Notes: generated by a model not told the origin, from the sequence alone. Positions 54,101 through 62,275 are shown, numbered from the stretch's first letter. The stretch: DNA of 64,000 nt from JADJDM01 sp044352985 (GCA_044352985.1 JBILCU010000007.1:134524-198523), one strand, 5' to 3'. Numbers and translations are program-made.

Positions 54101-54853
54101 ACCATCACCAAAATTCCAAGTATAAACATAATTTGGACCTTCGTAGTTGCTCAATAAAATACGATTAAACATACTATCTTTATTTACAATTGATATATTT
54201 TGAAATTGTAAAGTAGTTGATGTTTCTGCGCATCTTGTACTTGGATTAAAGTTGGTATAAACAAAATGTTTTACTTCAGGGATTAAATAATAATCTCCAT
54301 CTTTTCCAAATGTTTGCATTGCGCTCGTCCAGTTAAATCCGGTTGATATTCCTGCGAGAGAAGATAAGTCTTCCCCTCTTCCTTCATCATTACCGGTATA
54401 TTTTAAATCAAATGCATCTCCAAAAGGAAAATCATTTAATACCTGCACTGTAATTGCAAAATTTTGATTTACAACAACTCCACCTCTCGGAAAATAAACG
54501 ATTATTTGCCCATTGGTATTATTAAACTTCCACCAAACAGTATTAATCAATTTAATAACTGAGGTAGGTCTTCCGTTAGCATCTACATTGCAAATACTAA
54601 CACGTAATGGAACGCCACCTCCAAGTCCAGGATAGTATCCATGAACTTTTACAGAAGTAATAATAGCGCTACCATTAAGATGGTAAGTTTGACCTGCATA
54701 TTCTTCAGCTCCTAATTGCAGGTGCTGGAAACTAGTGCCATTTTGATTTTTTGATGCAACATAGCCGTTTAAGTCATTGCAATTAGTTTGAGCACTAATA
54801 CTTAAGTAACTTAATAAAATGGCCGCGAACATCCATGTAATTTTCTTTTTCAT
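51164..54853 (-). CDS. Surface protein with 11 SprB-type repeats, PKD domain and T9SS type A sorting domain
   Basis: 1229 residues. Signal peptide (LLSYLSISAQ). An N-terminal beta domain (~25-210, including RVSICNVDANGRPTSV and YFPRGGVVVNQNFAITVQV) precedes a PKD domain (YVYTWNFGDGS). Then come 11 tandem SprB-type repeats of ~75-80 residues, each with an NxTxxxCxGxxNGxI start and a YTVxVKDxxxC end. The C-terminus is a type A sorting domain (LKVYPNPANQNIIIETG, ending TTKKINIQH). SprB of gliding flavobacteria is a motile surface adhesin; this much smaller protein likely is an adhesin or cell-surface matrix component. Promoter position is unclear in the 261-nt divergent gap to paaG. Confidence 0.92.
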   Translation of the reverse strand: MKKKITWMFAAILLSYLSISAQTNCNDLNGYVASKNQNGTSFQHLQLGAEEYAGQTYHLNGSAIITSVKVHGYYPGLGGGVPLRVSICNVDANGRPTSVIKLINTVWWKFNNTNGQIIVYFPRGGVVVNQNFAITVQVLNDFPFGDAFDLKYTGNDEGRGEDLSSLAGISTGFNWTSAMQTFGKDGDYYLIPEVKHFVYTNFNPSTRCAETSTTLQFQNISIVNKDSMFNRILLSNYEGPNYVYTWNFGDGSALSHLENPSHTYSVAGSYTITLTCSIEGWQGICSRSISKVISVGLNVNAQNITNLTCYGSNNGSVTLQANGGTPTYAFSKDGINYQSNNTFNNLSAGQYTFYVKDQIGCIKTTQATVQQPAAIQFTTYNSTSASCGNADGSILVAASGGTTPYVYKLNSGNFQSSGSFTNLPIGVYTITAKDANQCTKTITMVVNDFGGPQIANINATNISCFSSNDGSISVSSNGGTGTVLYSIDGGSNFQSTSTFQQLTAGIYHVVIKDAAQCTDISTIALQQPNKLVMNIETSDTKCYGSSDGEINVASSSGGIGAHSYSLNGTYYQSDKTFTGLTAGIYVVYLKDIANCVITDTVAINEPNAINLFSTTVPVTCNGGSNGVINSFGNGGTGEFQFSINNANFQYNNQFTNLNAGSYTVTIRDENQCLHTDTIIIEEPSLITTVVNTTNSSCGNTNGGLIVTASGGEGNYTYSLDGSNYNSTGIFNPLPSGTYYISVKDVQQCEIITSGTIRDSDGPVIVNISSTDATCNGSKNASISVIEVNGGSGILRYSINGHNWQTGHDFYNLSAATYTVMVKDGLGCISSQTITLTQPNAFVINPIVTDATCHGANGSVTVAAAGGSGVLAYSVTEGYLFQSSNVFNLYAGTYEVIVKDAANCSGYKEFTINEPNDIRISTAVLNVTCHEANNGAIIAHAGGGSGLLQYSLNGNNYSTSNVFTNLQGGLTYILYVKDALNCVRTSSVFVYQPNELIVESSLADVTCAGGNNGAINLSVTGGTLPYQYNWSNGQNSQGIFNLTEGNYSVTVNDFNGCEKQLNFSIDQPQNPLIVNAISTNSSGGGVADGAIDITITGGVSPYSFLWSNGAITEDISDLLPGAYLITITDVNGCITSATFMVNSTVGINTPNTTNQLKVYPNPANQNIIIETGNQLYEKIELINVLGQTVFTTTEKENKININTGILENGMYFLKFINKGEITTKKINIQH

Positions 54854-55114
54854 TTTTTTTATTTTAAAAGGTTAATAAATGGAAATGATAACATGCCTAC
54901 TACATTAACTGCATGAATCATCTCTTATTTTCTGCGAAGAAAAAATCTTTTACATCCAATAAAAAGCTAATCGGTCAATTGAGTATATGTTTCAAGTCAT
55001 TTATTTTATTTAGCCCTTCAGTTTTTAGATAATGAGTGATTTAAAAAGGTGTTTTAATTTTTAATTTTAAATTGTATTTTTATTGATTAACAATTTTTTT
55101 AAAAATTCATTTAT

Positions 55115-55891
55115 ATGTCAATAATCATAACCGAAAAAATAAATCAGGTTTTTTTAATTAAACTTAATCGACCTGATAAGTTTAATAGTTTTAATCGCGA
55201 AATGGCACTGCAACTTCAGGATGCATTAGATCAAGCAGAACACGATGAAAACACAAGAGCAATATTGTTAACAGGTGAAGGAAAAGCGTTTTGTGCGGGG
55301 CAAGATTTGGCTGAGGCCATAGACGAAAATGGACCTGGAATAAAAAGAATTGTGGAAGAACATTATAATCCAATTGTTTTGCGCATTCGTTCTATCGAAA
55401 AACCAATAGTATGTGCAGTTAATGGTGTTGCTGCTGGAGCGGGAGCTAATATTGCCTTATGTTGTGATGTTGTTGTTGCGTCGCAGTCATCATCATTTAT
55501 ACAAGCATTTAGTAAAATCGGATTGATACCGGATAGTGGCGGAACATTTTTTTTACCTCGATTAATAGGGTTTCAGCGTGCCTCTGCACTGATGATGCTT
55601 GGAGATAAAGTTACGTCAGCAGATGCATTAGCCATGGGAATGATTTATAAGGTATGTGCTGATGATACACTTCAGCAAGATGCTTTAGCTTTAGCAAATC
55701 AGTTATCTAATATGCCAACAAAAGGAATAGGTTATACAAAACGATTATTGAATGAATCTGTTTTTAATACGTTTGCAAAACAAATTGAACGAGAGGGTCA
55801 AGTTCAAGTTGATGCTGCTGATACCTATGATTACAATGAAGGGGTAAGTGCATTTTTACAAAAAAGAAAACCCGAATTTAAAGGAAAATAA
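55115..55891 (+). CDS. paaG: Enoyl-CoA hydratase/isomerase, probably 1,2-epoxyphenylacetyl-CoA isomerase PaaG
   Basis: 258 residues of the crotonase fold. Oxyanion-hole segments are GEGKAFCAGQDLAE and CAVNGVAAGAGANIALCCDVV, and IGLIPDSGGTFFLPRLIG carries the acidic catalytic residue (D of PDSGG). That residue pattern and the N-terminus match PaaG, which converts the ring-epoxide of phenylacetyl-CoA to the oxepin. Given the paaABCD operon at 1.8-4.5 kb, PaaG is the preferred call over a generic enoyl-CoA hydratase. It is separated from that operon by about 50 kb; the next gene, yajQ, starts 22 nt later. Confidence 0.85.
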   Translation: MSIIITEKINQVFLIKLNRPDKFNSFNREMALQLQDALDQAEHDENTRAILLTGEGKAFCAGQDLAEAIDENGPGIKRIVEEHYNPIVLRIRSIEKPIVCAVNGVAAGAGANIALCCDVVVASQSSSFIQAFSKIGLIPDSGGTFFLPRLIGFQRASALMMLGDKVTSADALAMGMIYKVCADDTLQQDALALANQLSNMPTKGIGYTKRLLNESVFNTFAKQIEREGQVQVDAADTYDYNEGVSAFLQKRKPEFKGK

Positions 55892-55913
55892 ATTTTTTAA
55901 ATAAAATATAATT

Positions 55914-56402
55914 ATGCCATCATTTGATATTACAAGTAAAACAGATCTTCAAACATTAGATAATTCAATTAATGTAGCACGTAAAGAAATATTAGGTCGT
56001 TTTGATTTTAAAGGTTCAAATAGTATCATTGAACTCGATAAAAAAAATGTAAGTTTAACCATTACTACTGAAGATGAAATGCGTTTAGATTCTATTATAG
56101 ATGCATTAAGAAGCAGAATGATAAAACAAAAATTAGATCCGAGATGTATGGATGTTTCAAAAGAACACTATTCATCAGGGATGTTAATTAAAAAAGAAAT
56201 AAAGATTAGAGAAGGTATTGATAAAGAAAATTCAAAGAAACTTATTAAGATAATTAAAGATTCTAAATTAAAAGTTACAGCACAAGTAATGGATGATATT
56301 ATTCGTGTTTCAGGTAAAAAAATAGACGACTTACAGGGAGTAATAGCAGTGCTTCGAAGAGCTGAACTTGAGATTCCTTTACAGTTTATAAATATGAAAT
56401 AG
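55914..56402 (+). CDS. yajQ: YajQ-family nucleotide-binding protein
   Basis: 162 residues that fit UPF0234/YajQ closely: MPSFDITSKTDLQTLDNSIN, ILGRFDFKGSNSIIELD, LRSRMIKQKLDPRCMD, GIDKENSKKLIKIIKDSKLK and VSGKKIDDLQGVIAVLR. Family members bind nucleic acids or nucleotides; a Xanthomonas member binds cyclic di-GMP. The role here is unknown. It follows paaG closely. Confidence 0.95.
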   Translation: MPSFDITSKTDLQTLDNSINVARKEILGRFDFKGSNSIIELDKKNVSLTITTEDEMRLDSIIDALRSRMIKQKLDPRCMDVSKEHYSSGMLIKKEIKIREGIDKENSKKLIKIIKDSKLKVTAQVMDDIIRVSGKKIDDLQGVIAVLRRAELEIPLQFINMK

Positions 56403-56467
56403 CCATGTGCTTCGCGTAAAAAAAACAAATGCGTTGCGCTGAGCTTGTCGAAGTGAAGATGCATGGC
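56401..56467. repeat. Imperfect palindromic intergenic element
   Basis: A 67-bp segment begins at the end of yajQ with AGCCATG and ends with CATGGCT. Imperfect pairing continues inward (TGCTTC against GAAG.GA), and the interior contains CTGAGCTTGTCGAAG, a string I recall as a frequent component of dispersed intergenic repeats in bacteria. It is richer in GC than its surroundings. It may act as a terminator for yajQ or be a REP-like repeat. Confidence 0.55.
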
Positions 56468-56557
56468 TTATACCGAATGACAAATAAATAAATCATAAAA
56501 AATTACATATGATGTAATAAAAAAGTTTAATACATTTATTAATATAAAAAATCATCA

Positions 56558-57613
56558 ATGAAAAAAATAATACTTACAGGAATTAATTTGTTCTTTTTAT
56601 TTAGTGTTTTAGCTCAAAGCCCAATATCAATAACCTCTTCATCTATGCCTTCTTCCGGCGATACCATAAGATATAGTAATGCAAATTCAAATGGAATTGA
56701 TTACTCATCAACAGGTGTAAATTATTATTGGGATTTTTCAAATTTAATTTCTGTCAATCAGGATATTTATCAATACAAATCCGCTAGTCAAACCCCATAT
56801 GCATTTTATTTCATTGGATTAAATAAATATGGTTTAAAAGTGGCCGACTCTATTGGAGCCGCTAATTTTAAATTTTTTGATGTATATAATTTTTATCAAA
56901 AAACAACAAGTGTTTTTAAAACAGAGGGAACAGGTTTTAAATACAATGGAATTCCGCTTGCTGCTTATTATAGCGACGATGATGAATTATATCAGTTTCC
57001 ATTAAATTATTTAGATAGAGATAGTTCAACTTATGCTTATTCTATATCTCTAGGGGCAACAGCAAGTTATTCGCAACGTGGCTATCGTATTAACGAAGTA
57101 GATGGGTGGGGTTATATAAAAATACCTTATGATAGTTTGCCTTGCTTACGGTTGGTTTCAACATCTTACGGACAGGATAGTATAAATTTTAATGGATTTC
57201 CTTTCAGTTTTCCTAATGTGCAACGCAGTTATAAATGGTTGAGTACAAGTGAAAAAATACCTGTACTCGAAATCAACGGACAATATCAAAATAATAATTT
57301 CAATCCCACTCAGGTTAGATTCAGGGATCGTTATCAATCTGTAATTGGGTTAAATGAATGGAATAATAATTTTGAATTATCATTATTTCCAAATCCATCT
57401 AAAGATGAATTGAATGTGAAATTTTCTTCACCTTTAAAAGGTTTATTAAAGATTATTGATGTAAATGGAAAAAGCGTTTTTAACGAAGAAGTGAAGAATG
57501 AATTTTCTAAAACCATTCATTTAAATCAATTTTCTGAAGGAATTTATAAGTTGTGTTTTATTCAATTAGATGGGAAAATTATAACTAAATCGTTTATCGT
57601 TTTAGATAAATGA
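56558..57613 (+). CDS. Small T9SS type A secreted protein of unknown function
   Basis: 351 residues. Signal peptide (FLFSVLAQ) and a beta-rich body (NSNGIDYSSTGVNYYWDFSN, YSISLGATASYSQRGYRINE, DGWGYIKIPYDSLPCLRL) without recognised catalytic motif. The C-terminal ~75 residues are a type A sorting domain (LSLFPNPSKDELNVKFSS, then GKIITKSFIVLDK). It should be exported through T9SS. Convergent with feoB. Confidence 0.88.
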   Translation: MKKIILTGINLFFLFSVLAQSPISITSSSMPSSGDTIRYSNANSNGIDYSSTGVNYYWDFSNLISVNQDIYQYKSASQTPYAFYFIGLNKYGLKVADSIGAANFKFFDVYNFYQKTTSVFKTEGTGFKYNGIPLAAYYSDDDELYQFPLNYLDRDSSTYAYSISLGATASYSQRGYRINEVDGWGYIKIPYDSLPCLRLVSTSYGQDSINFNGFPFSFPNVQRSYKWLSTSEKIPVLEINGQYQNNNFNPTQVRFRDRYQSVIGLNEWNNNFELSLFPNPSKDELNVKFSSPLKGLLKIIDVNGKSVFNEEVKNEFSKTIHLNQFSEGIYKLCFIQLDGKIITKSFIVLDK

Positions 57614-57627
57614 TTTAAGGTGAAACT

Positions 57628-59670
57628 TTATTTTGTTAATGCTTGAAATACTATCCAGCTTGATAGGTATGCAAGCGAGCTCATGTATAAAAACTGAATA
57701 ACTGCCCATTTTATTTCTTTGGTTTCTTTAAATACAATAGCCAAAGTACTTATGCATTGCATAGCAAACGCATAAAAAATAAGTAAACTCCAGCAAACCG
57801 CTTCGTTGTATTTTTTAAGTTGCGTTTTTGGGTTTATTTCAGAACTCATTTTATCTCTTATTTTAATCGAGTCTTCTGCATCCCCAGCACTATAAATAGT
57901 TGCCATGGTACCTACAAAAACTTCACGCGCAGCAAAAGAAGTAATTAATGAAATGCCAATCTTCCAGTCGAAACCTAAAGGTTCAATTGCGGGTTCTATA
58001 AATTTCCCGATTTTACCAACATATGAATGCTCTAATTTTTCAGCTGCTTTTAATGCCTCTATATCTTTATTAGTTGAAGTAGTTAATTGATTGTTATTGT
58101 ATTTTTTTTCTATTTGATCAAATTCATTACCGGGCCCATGTGAGCTAAGCCACCATAGTAAAATAGATACTGCAATAATTATTTTACCGGCATCTATTAA
58201 AAAAACTTTTACTTTTTGATAGATGGTTAAACCTATTGTTTTAAGTTGAGGAACCCTATAAACTGGCATTTCCATGATGAAATACGAACGTTGTTTGGTT
58301 TTCATTAATTTGTTTAAAACAAATGCTATTATCATAGCCATAGCAAAACCCAGTATATACATTATGAATAAATAAAGGCCTTTTCTATTAAAAAAACTTA
58401 CTTGTTCATTTTCGTTTACCATTAATGAAATTAATAATGAATAAACTGGTAATCGTGCAGAGCAACTCATTAATGGAGTTACCAGTATGGTTATAATTCG
58501 TTCTTTAAAATTACTGATAGTTCGTGTTCCCATTATAGCAGGAACTGCACATGCTACTCCACTTATTAATGGAATTACAGAGCGGCCATTTAATCCAACT
58601 TTTCGCATTAGCTTATCCATCATAAAACTAACACGCGCCATGTATCCACTATCTTCCAATAAACTTATAAAACCAAACAGTAATGCAATTTGAGGAACAA
58701 AAACTACAACACCACTCAATCCTGCAAGAATTCCATTTACTACTAAATCATTTAAAAAACCTTTTGGTAATAATGCTGATAAACTATTTCCGCTCCAGGC
58801 AAAAAAGTTTTCAATCCACGACATTGGAAATTCAGCTATATAAAATATGCTTTGAAAAACTAAAAATAAAACCGATAAAAATGCCAGAAATCCAAAAATC
58901 GGATGAGTTAAAAAATTATCAATCTTTTCGGTAAATCGGTAAATACTATGCGTGCTTTTGTAAGAAACACAATCAGAAATTAGTTTTGAGATTAATTTGT
59001 AACGATATAAAGTTTCCCTTTCTTCCAGTTTTTTTATTTGTTTATCAGAATTATAGACGTATGAAGTAACAAGATCACGAAAAGAAATTACTTTAGTAGC
59101 ATCTTGGCTGTTTGTTTCGTGAAAATTGATTGAGCTTAATTTTATATCTGATAAATTCTTTTTTAATTCATCAATGCCTTTTTCTTTTCTTGAATTTAAA
59201 AAAACAATAGGAATATTTAGTTGTTGCTGTAATTTATCAGCATCTATTATAATGCCTTTTTTTTCAGCTTCATCACTCATGTTTAAAGCTAAAACAACTG
59301 GAATTTTTAAATCAATTAATTGTGTTGTTAGTAATAGGCTTCTTTTTAAGTTTGTTGCATCTGCAACAGATATAACTATATCAGGAAAATCAATATCTGT
59401 TTTGTTTATTAAAACATCACAGGTAACTTTTTCATCTGGTGATTTAGGAAATAAACTATAAGTTCCGGGTAAATCAATTACTCTGTAAGATGTAGTTTGT
59501 GAATTTTCTGTTATTCTAAAAAAACCTGACTTTTTATCTACTGTTACACCCGGGAAGTTTCCGGTTTTTTGTTGTAATCCGGTTAATGCATTAAATAAAG
59601 TTGATTTTCCCGCATTTGGATTACCAACTAATGCAATTGTTTTAAGTTGTTGTTGATTGTTACTTTCCAA
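57628..59670 (-). CDS. feoB: Ferrous iron transporter FeoB
   Basis: 680 residues. The N-terminal G domain has GNPNAGKST (residues 16-24, P loop), DLPGTYSLF (switch II) and LNMSDEA (G4). A small helical linker domain is followed by a polytopic membrane domain with paired gate segments (FVPQIALLFGFISLLEDSGYMAR and GVACAVPAIMGTRTI). It moves Fe2+ across the inner membrane using GTP hydrolysis as control. It starts 3 nt after feoA, so the pair is an operon; no FeoC is present. Confidence 0.97.
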   Translation of the reverse strand: MESNNQQQLKTIALVGNPNAGKSTLFNALTGLQQKTGNFPGVTVDKKSGFFRITENSQTTSYRVIDLPGTYSLFPKSPDEKVTCDVLINKTDIDFPDIVISVADATNLKRSLLLTTQLIDLKIPVVLALNMSDEAEKKGIIIDADKLQQQLNIPIVFLNSRKEKGIDELKKNLSDIKLSSINFHETNSQDATKVISFRDLVTSYVYNSDKQIKKLEERETLYRYKLISKLISDCVSYKSTHSIYRFTEKIDNFLTHPIFGFLAFLSVLFLVFQSIFYIAEFPMSWIENFFAWSGNSLSALLPKGFLNDLVVNGILAGLSGVVVFVPQIALLFGFISLLEDSGYMARVSFMMDKLMRKVGLNGRSVIPLISGVACAVPAIMGTRTISNFKERIITILVTPLMSCSARLPVYSLLISLMVNENEQVSFFNRKGLYLFIMYILGFAMAMIIAFVLNKLMKTKQRSYFIMEMPVYRVPQLKTIGLTIYQKVKVFLIDAGKIIIAVSILLWWLSSHGPGNEFDQIEKKYNNNQLTTSTNKDIEALKAAEKLEHSYVGKIGKFIEPAIEPLGFDWKIGISLITSFAAREVFVGTMATIYSAGDAEDSIKIRDKMSSEINPKTQLKKYNEAVCWSLLIFYAFAMQCISTLAIVFKETKEIKWAVIQFLYMSSLAYLSSWIVFQALTK

Positions 59671-59673
59671 CTT

Positions 59674-59901
59674 TTAATGTAGTTCCTCAATAATTACTTG
59701 TGAAGCTTCACTTTTTCTCATACTTAGTAGGTAGCCTGAAACAGCAATTTCAATAGGACAACCTAAAGGAGCAGTTTTTTTAAATTCAACTACTTCACCG
59801 GGTAAGCATCCCATTTCAATAAGTTTTAAACTTAATTCATCGTCTTTAAATCCTTTAATGAAAGCTTTTTCTCCTGGTTTTAATTGTGCCAAAGTGAACA
59901 T
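59674..59901 (-). CDS. feoA: Ferrous iron transport accessory protein FeoA
   Basis: 75 residues from the ATG at 59901 (MFTLAQLKPGEKAFIKGF); extension to 59925 would add residues not seen in the family. The SH3-like fold pattern is visible: LIEMGCLPGEVVEFKKTAPLGCPIEIAVSGY and a C-terminal strand. It assists FeoB. A consensus -7 element (TATCTTTG, complement of 59906-59913) ends 4 nt before the ATG, so the mRNA may be leaderless or nearly so. Confidence 0.93.
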   Translation of the reverse strand: MFTLAQLKPGEKAFIKGFKDDELSLKLIEMGCLPGEVVEFKKTAPLGCPIEIAVSGYLLSMRKSEASQVIIEELH

Positions 59902-59905
59902 AAGA

Positions 59906-59913
59906 CAAAGATA
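59906..59913 (-). promoter_or_regulatory. Predicted -7 element immediately upstream of feoA
   Basis: The complement of 59906-59913 reads TATCTTTG, a full -7 match, but no TTG lies 19-20 nt upstream on the minus strand. It ends 4 nt before the feoA ATG, so transcription would begin at or very near the start codon. No iron-regulator (Fur) box is evident. Confidence 0.4.
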
Positions 59914-59931
59914 AGAATTGGGCAAAAAAAA

Positions 59932-59953
59932 GAATACCTCAATTGAGGTATTC
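59932..59953 (-). terminator. Terminator after the bacilliredoxin gene
   Basis: GAATACCTC and GAGGTATTC (59932-59940 and 59945-59953) form a perfect palindrome around AATT. On the minus strand the hairpin is followed by a run of T (complement of A at 59924-59931), so it should end the transcript of the bacilliredoxin gene before feoA. Confidence 0.75.
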
Positions 59954-59978
59954 CAAATTTATAATTTGAGATTTTTAA

Positions 59979-60389
59979 TTAACAGAACTCGTCGTAAACC
60001 ATTTTTAAATGTTCAGCAATCATTTGGGCATTTCTACCTTCAATATTATGGCGCTCAACAAAATGTACCAATTCACCATCTTTAAACAATGCGATAGCGG
60101 GAGAAGAAGGAGGGTAAGGAGCAAAATGTTTACGGGCTTCAGCTACTGCATCAATATCAAAGCCTGCAAAAACTGTAGTTAATTTGCTTGGTTTCTTGGT
60201 GTTTTGTAAACTTAATTTAACGCCTGGTCGAGCAGCGCCAGCAGCACAACCGCATACACTGTTTACAACCATTAAAACGGTTCCTTCTGAGGTTATCGCA
60301 TCTTTAACTGCTTCAGCAGAATAACAGTCGTTAAAACCAGCAGCTACTAGTTCTTCTTTCATTGGTTTTACTATACTTTCCGGATACAT
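59979..60389 (-). CDS. Bacilliredoxin (BrxA/BrxB family)
   Basis: 136 residues. The redox motif is Cys46-Gly-Cys48 in VNSVCGCAAGAARPG, characteristic of the YphP/YqiW family of bacilliredoxins. Further family segments are FAGFDIDAVAEAR, YPPSSPAIALFKDGELVHFV and ERHNIEGR. In Firmicutes these proteins remove bacillithiol from proteins; in Bacteroidota they are also common, and the thiol partner is an inference. It is transcribed on its own, with a terminator downstream. Confidence 0.92.
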   Translation of the reverse strand: MYPESIVKPMKEELVAAGFNDCYSAEAVKDAITSEGTVLMVVNSVCGCAAGAARPGVKLSLQNTKKPSKLTTVFAGFDIDAVAEARKHFAPYPPSSPAIALFKDGELVHFVERHNIEGRNAQMIAEHLKMVYDEFC

Positions 60390-60434
60390 AATTTTTAATT
60401 TTATAATTTGCAGTAAAAATACAAATTGATTTGA

Positions 60435-61172
60435 TTAAAAATCAGCCGCGGCTAATTTTGAAATCTCATCTTTTGTTAAAACACGGTTCCATATTCCAAT
60501 ATCATCTAATTTCCCATTTAAGTAGGAGTTTCTAATAGGAGTACTTGTTCCAGGTTCAAATTGAGCTCCAAAAACTAAAGGCAAGTTAGAAGGTAATATT
60601 ACTTTGTTGGTAGGAATATTATAAACAAGGCTACCATTTATGTAGATTGAACCAATACCGTGATCCATTATGCAAATGATGTTAGTCCAAGAATTATATC
60701 CGGGAAATTTGAAATTTGGTTGAATCATTTTCCCTTGATCAATAAATTCGATTTCATTTTCCTGAGAACAGAAAATAGAATATTCATTTGATAAAGCATC
60801 TCCTTTTGAGATGAAGGTTTGGTTGTTAGTATTGTTGAAGTTTAATTTTGTCCAAAAAGAAATACTGAAATTATTACCCAACATTAAGGATTGATTGTGA
60901 AGCTCTACTGAAATGTAACTGTAAATTCCATCAAATTGATACGCCCTGTTGCCTTTATCAAAACGATCTGCACAAAGTTTAGCGCGATTAACATTGCCGA
61001 AATTTCCACTTCCACTTTCATCATCTGCATTTCCATTAAACGGAAACCAGGAAACTAATCCGTCAGTTGGTATGTATTCAGGAATTAAAGGTTCATCCTG
61101 TGCTTTTAATAAAATTGAAGTAATAATTAATGAAATAAATAAATACAACCTAAGTTTAAATTGCAGATTCAT
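60435..61172 (-). CDS. Exported LamG/concanavalin A-like domain protein
   Basis: 245 residues. Signal peptide (ITSILLKAQ) followed by a single LamG-like jelly-roll domain: DGLVSWFPFNGNADDESGSG, YQFDGIYSYISV, FSISFWTKLNF, YINGSLVYN, LDDIGIWNRVLTKDEI. Proteins of this type in Bacteroidota usually continue into a T9SS sorting domain; here the protein stops shortly after the domain (LAAADF), so export beyond the periplasm is unclear. It could be a carbohydrate- or protein-binding domain protein, or a shortened relic. Confidence 0.85.
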   Translation of the reverse strand: MNLQFKLRLYLFISLIITSILLKAQDEPLIPEYIPTDGLVSWFPFNGNADDESGSGNFGNVNRAKLCADRFDKGNRAYQFDGIYSYISVELHNQSLMLGNNFSISFWTKLNFNNTNNQTFISKGDALSNEYSIFCSQENEIEFIDQGKMIQPNFKFPGYNSWTNIICIMDHGIGSIYINGSLVYNIPTNKVILPSNLPLVFGAQFEPGTSTPIRNSYLNGKLDDIGIWNRVLTKDEISKLAAADF

Positions 61173-61339
61173 TTGATGGGTTTTTTAAAAAATATCAGCA
61201 ATCATGCCAAAAAAGTTAAAAAATTTAACAACATATTTCAAATATATAAAAATTATTGCATGATTTGAAAATGTAATTTGTCACAATTTATTTAATCATT
61301 AATTAATTCCTCTTAAAATTAAACAAAGGCAAAATAATT

Positions 61340-61347
61340 TATATTTG
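61340..61347 (+). promoter_or_regulatory. Predicted -7 element of the lipoprotein gene
   Basis: TATATTTG followed by C matches the Bacteroidota -7 consensus about 18 nt upstream of the ATG at 61365. A matching -33 element is not obvious. Confidence 0.45.
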
Positions 61348-61364
61348 CACAAAATTTTAAAATT

Positions 61365-62207
61365 ATGAAATACATTTTTTCAATTGCAGCATTATTTTTA
61401 ATGTTTTCTTGTGGCAATAACGAAACGGAAGTTGTCGAAAATTCTTCGATTGATTCTGTAAAAGTTGATTCAACTTCGGTTAAAATTGATGAAGAAAAAG
61501 AATTCAAATTACATTTGCTAATTGCCAATATTCCTTCCCCATCTCATGAAATTATTGCAATTAAAAATGCTGGGTATACATATAAGCCATCTTTATTAAT
61601 TGATAAATCAAAAGCAGGATCTTATACAAATGATTTTAAGAAAGGTCTAAATTACGGTATGTTCTCTGCAGATTTAGCATATGCGGCTTCTTTTCCAAAT
61701 AATAAAGATATTATTCCTTACTTTTTGGCAACAAGAAAAGCTGCTGAAAGTGCAAATGCTTTGAAAATTTTTGACGACATTACTAAATCTGCAAATTTTG
61801 AATCGCTTCAAGGTAACTCAGATTCAATGGAAGCAGTTTTAGAAAGAGCATATTTAGAGACTGAACATTTTTTCGAAACAGACCATCATATGGATATTGC
61901 AGCAAAAATTTTATTAGGGGCTTGGGTTGAGGGCCAATATCTTTTATTGAATACTTTACATATCCAAAAATCTTCAAAAGCAGAAGATTTAAAAACTAAA
62001 GTATGGGAGTCTAAATTACAATTGATGAATTTAAATGAATTATTAACGGAATATCAATCAGACGCTGAAATGACAAGTTTTGCAACATCATTAAAAGAAT
62101 ATTATAAAAACTATGATGGCGCTTCAGGTGCAAAAAGTTTTAATGATGAATTGTTAAAGAAAATGATGGATGAATTAACAACAATTAGAACTAAAATGTT
62201 ATCCTAA
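61365..62207 (+). CDS. Lipoprotein of unknown function
   Basis: 280 residues. The signal peptide ends in a lipobox (LMFSC, Cys17), so it is a predicted lipoprotein. A short acidic, serine-rich linker precedes a long helical domain with segments NYGMFSADLAYAASF, AYLETEHFFETDHHMDIA and AAKILLGAWVEGQYLLLNTL. Several histidines cluster at FFETDHHMD, but no known metal site is identified. Family unknown, though the pattern looks like a common Bacteroidota lipoprotein type. Terminator downstream. Confidence 0.8.
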   Translation: MKYIFSIAALFLMFSCGNNETEVVENSSIDSVKVDSTSVKIDEEKEFKLHLLIANIPSPSHEIIAIKNAGYTYKPSLLIDKSKAGSYTNDFKKGLNYGMFSADLAYAASFPNNKDIIPYFLATRKAAESANALKIFDDITKSANFESLQGNSDSMEAVLERAYLETEHFFETDHHMDIAAKILLGAWVEGQYLLLNTLHIQKSSKAEDLKTKVWESKLQLMNLNELLTEYQSDAEMTSFATSLKEYYKNYDGASGAKSFNDELLKKMMDELTTIRTKMLS

Positions 62208-62231
62208 TCAGTTAATTACCACTGAAAGTTC

Positions 62232-62262
62232 AAAAGCCAATTTACTTTGTAAATTGGCTTTT
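62232..62262. terminator. Terminator after the lipoprotein gene
   Basis: AAAAGCCAATTTA / TAAATTGGCTTTT form a 13-bp stem (62232-62244 and 62250-62262) followed by more T residues. It lies 25 nt after the stop and also faces the convergent serine hydrolase gene. Confidence 0.85.
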
Positions 62263-62275
62263 TTGTTTTTAGAAA

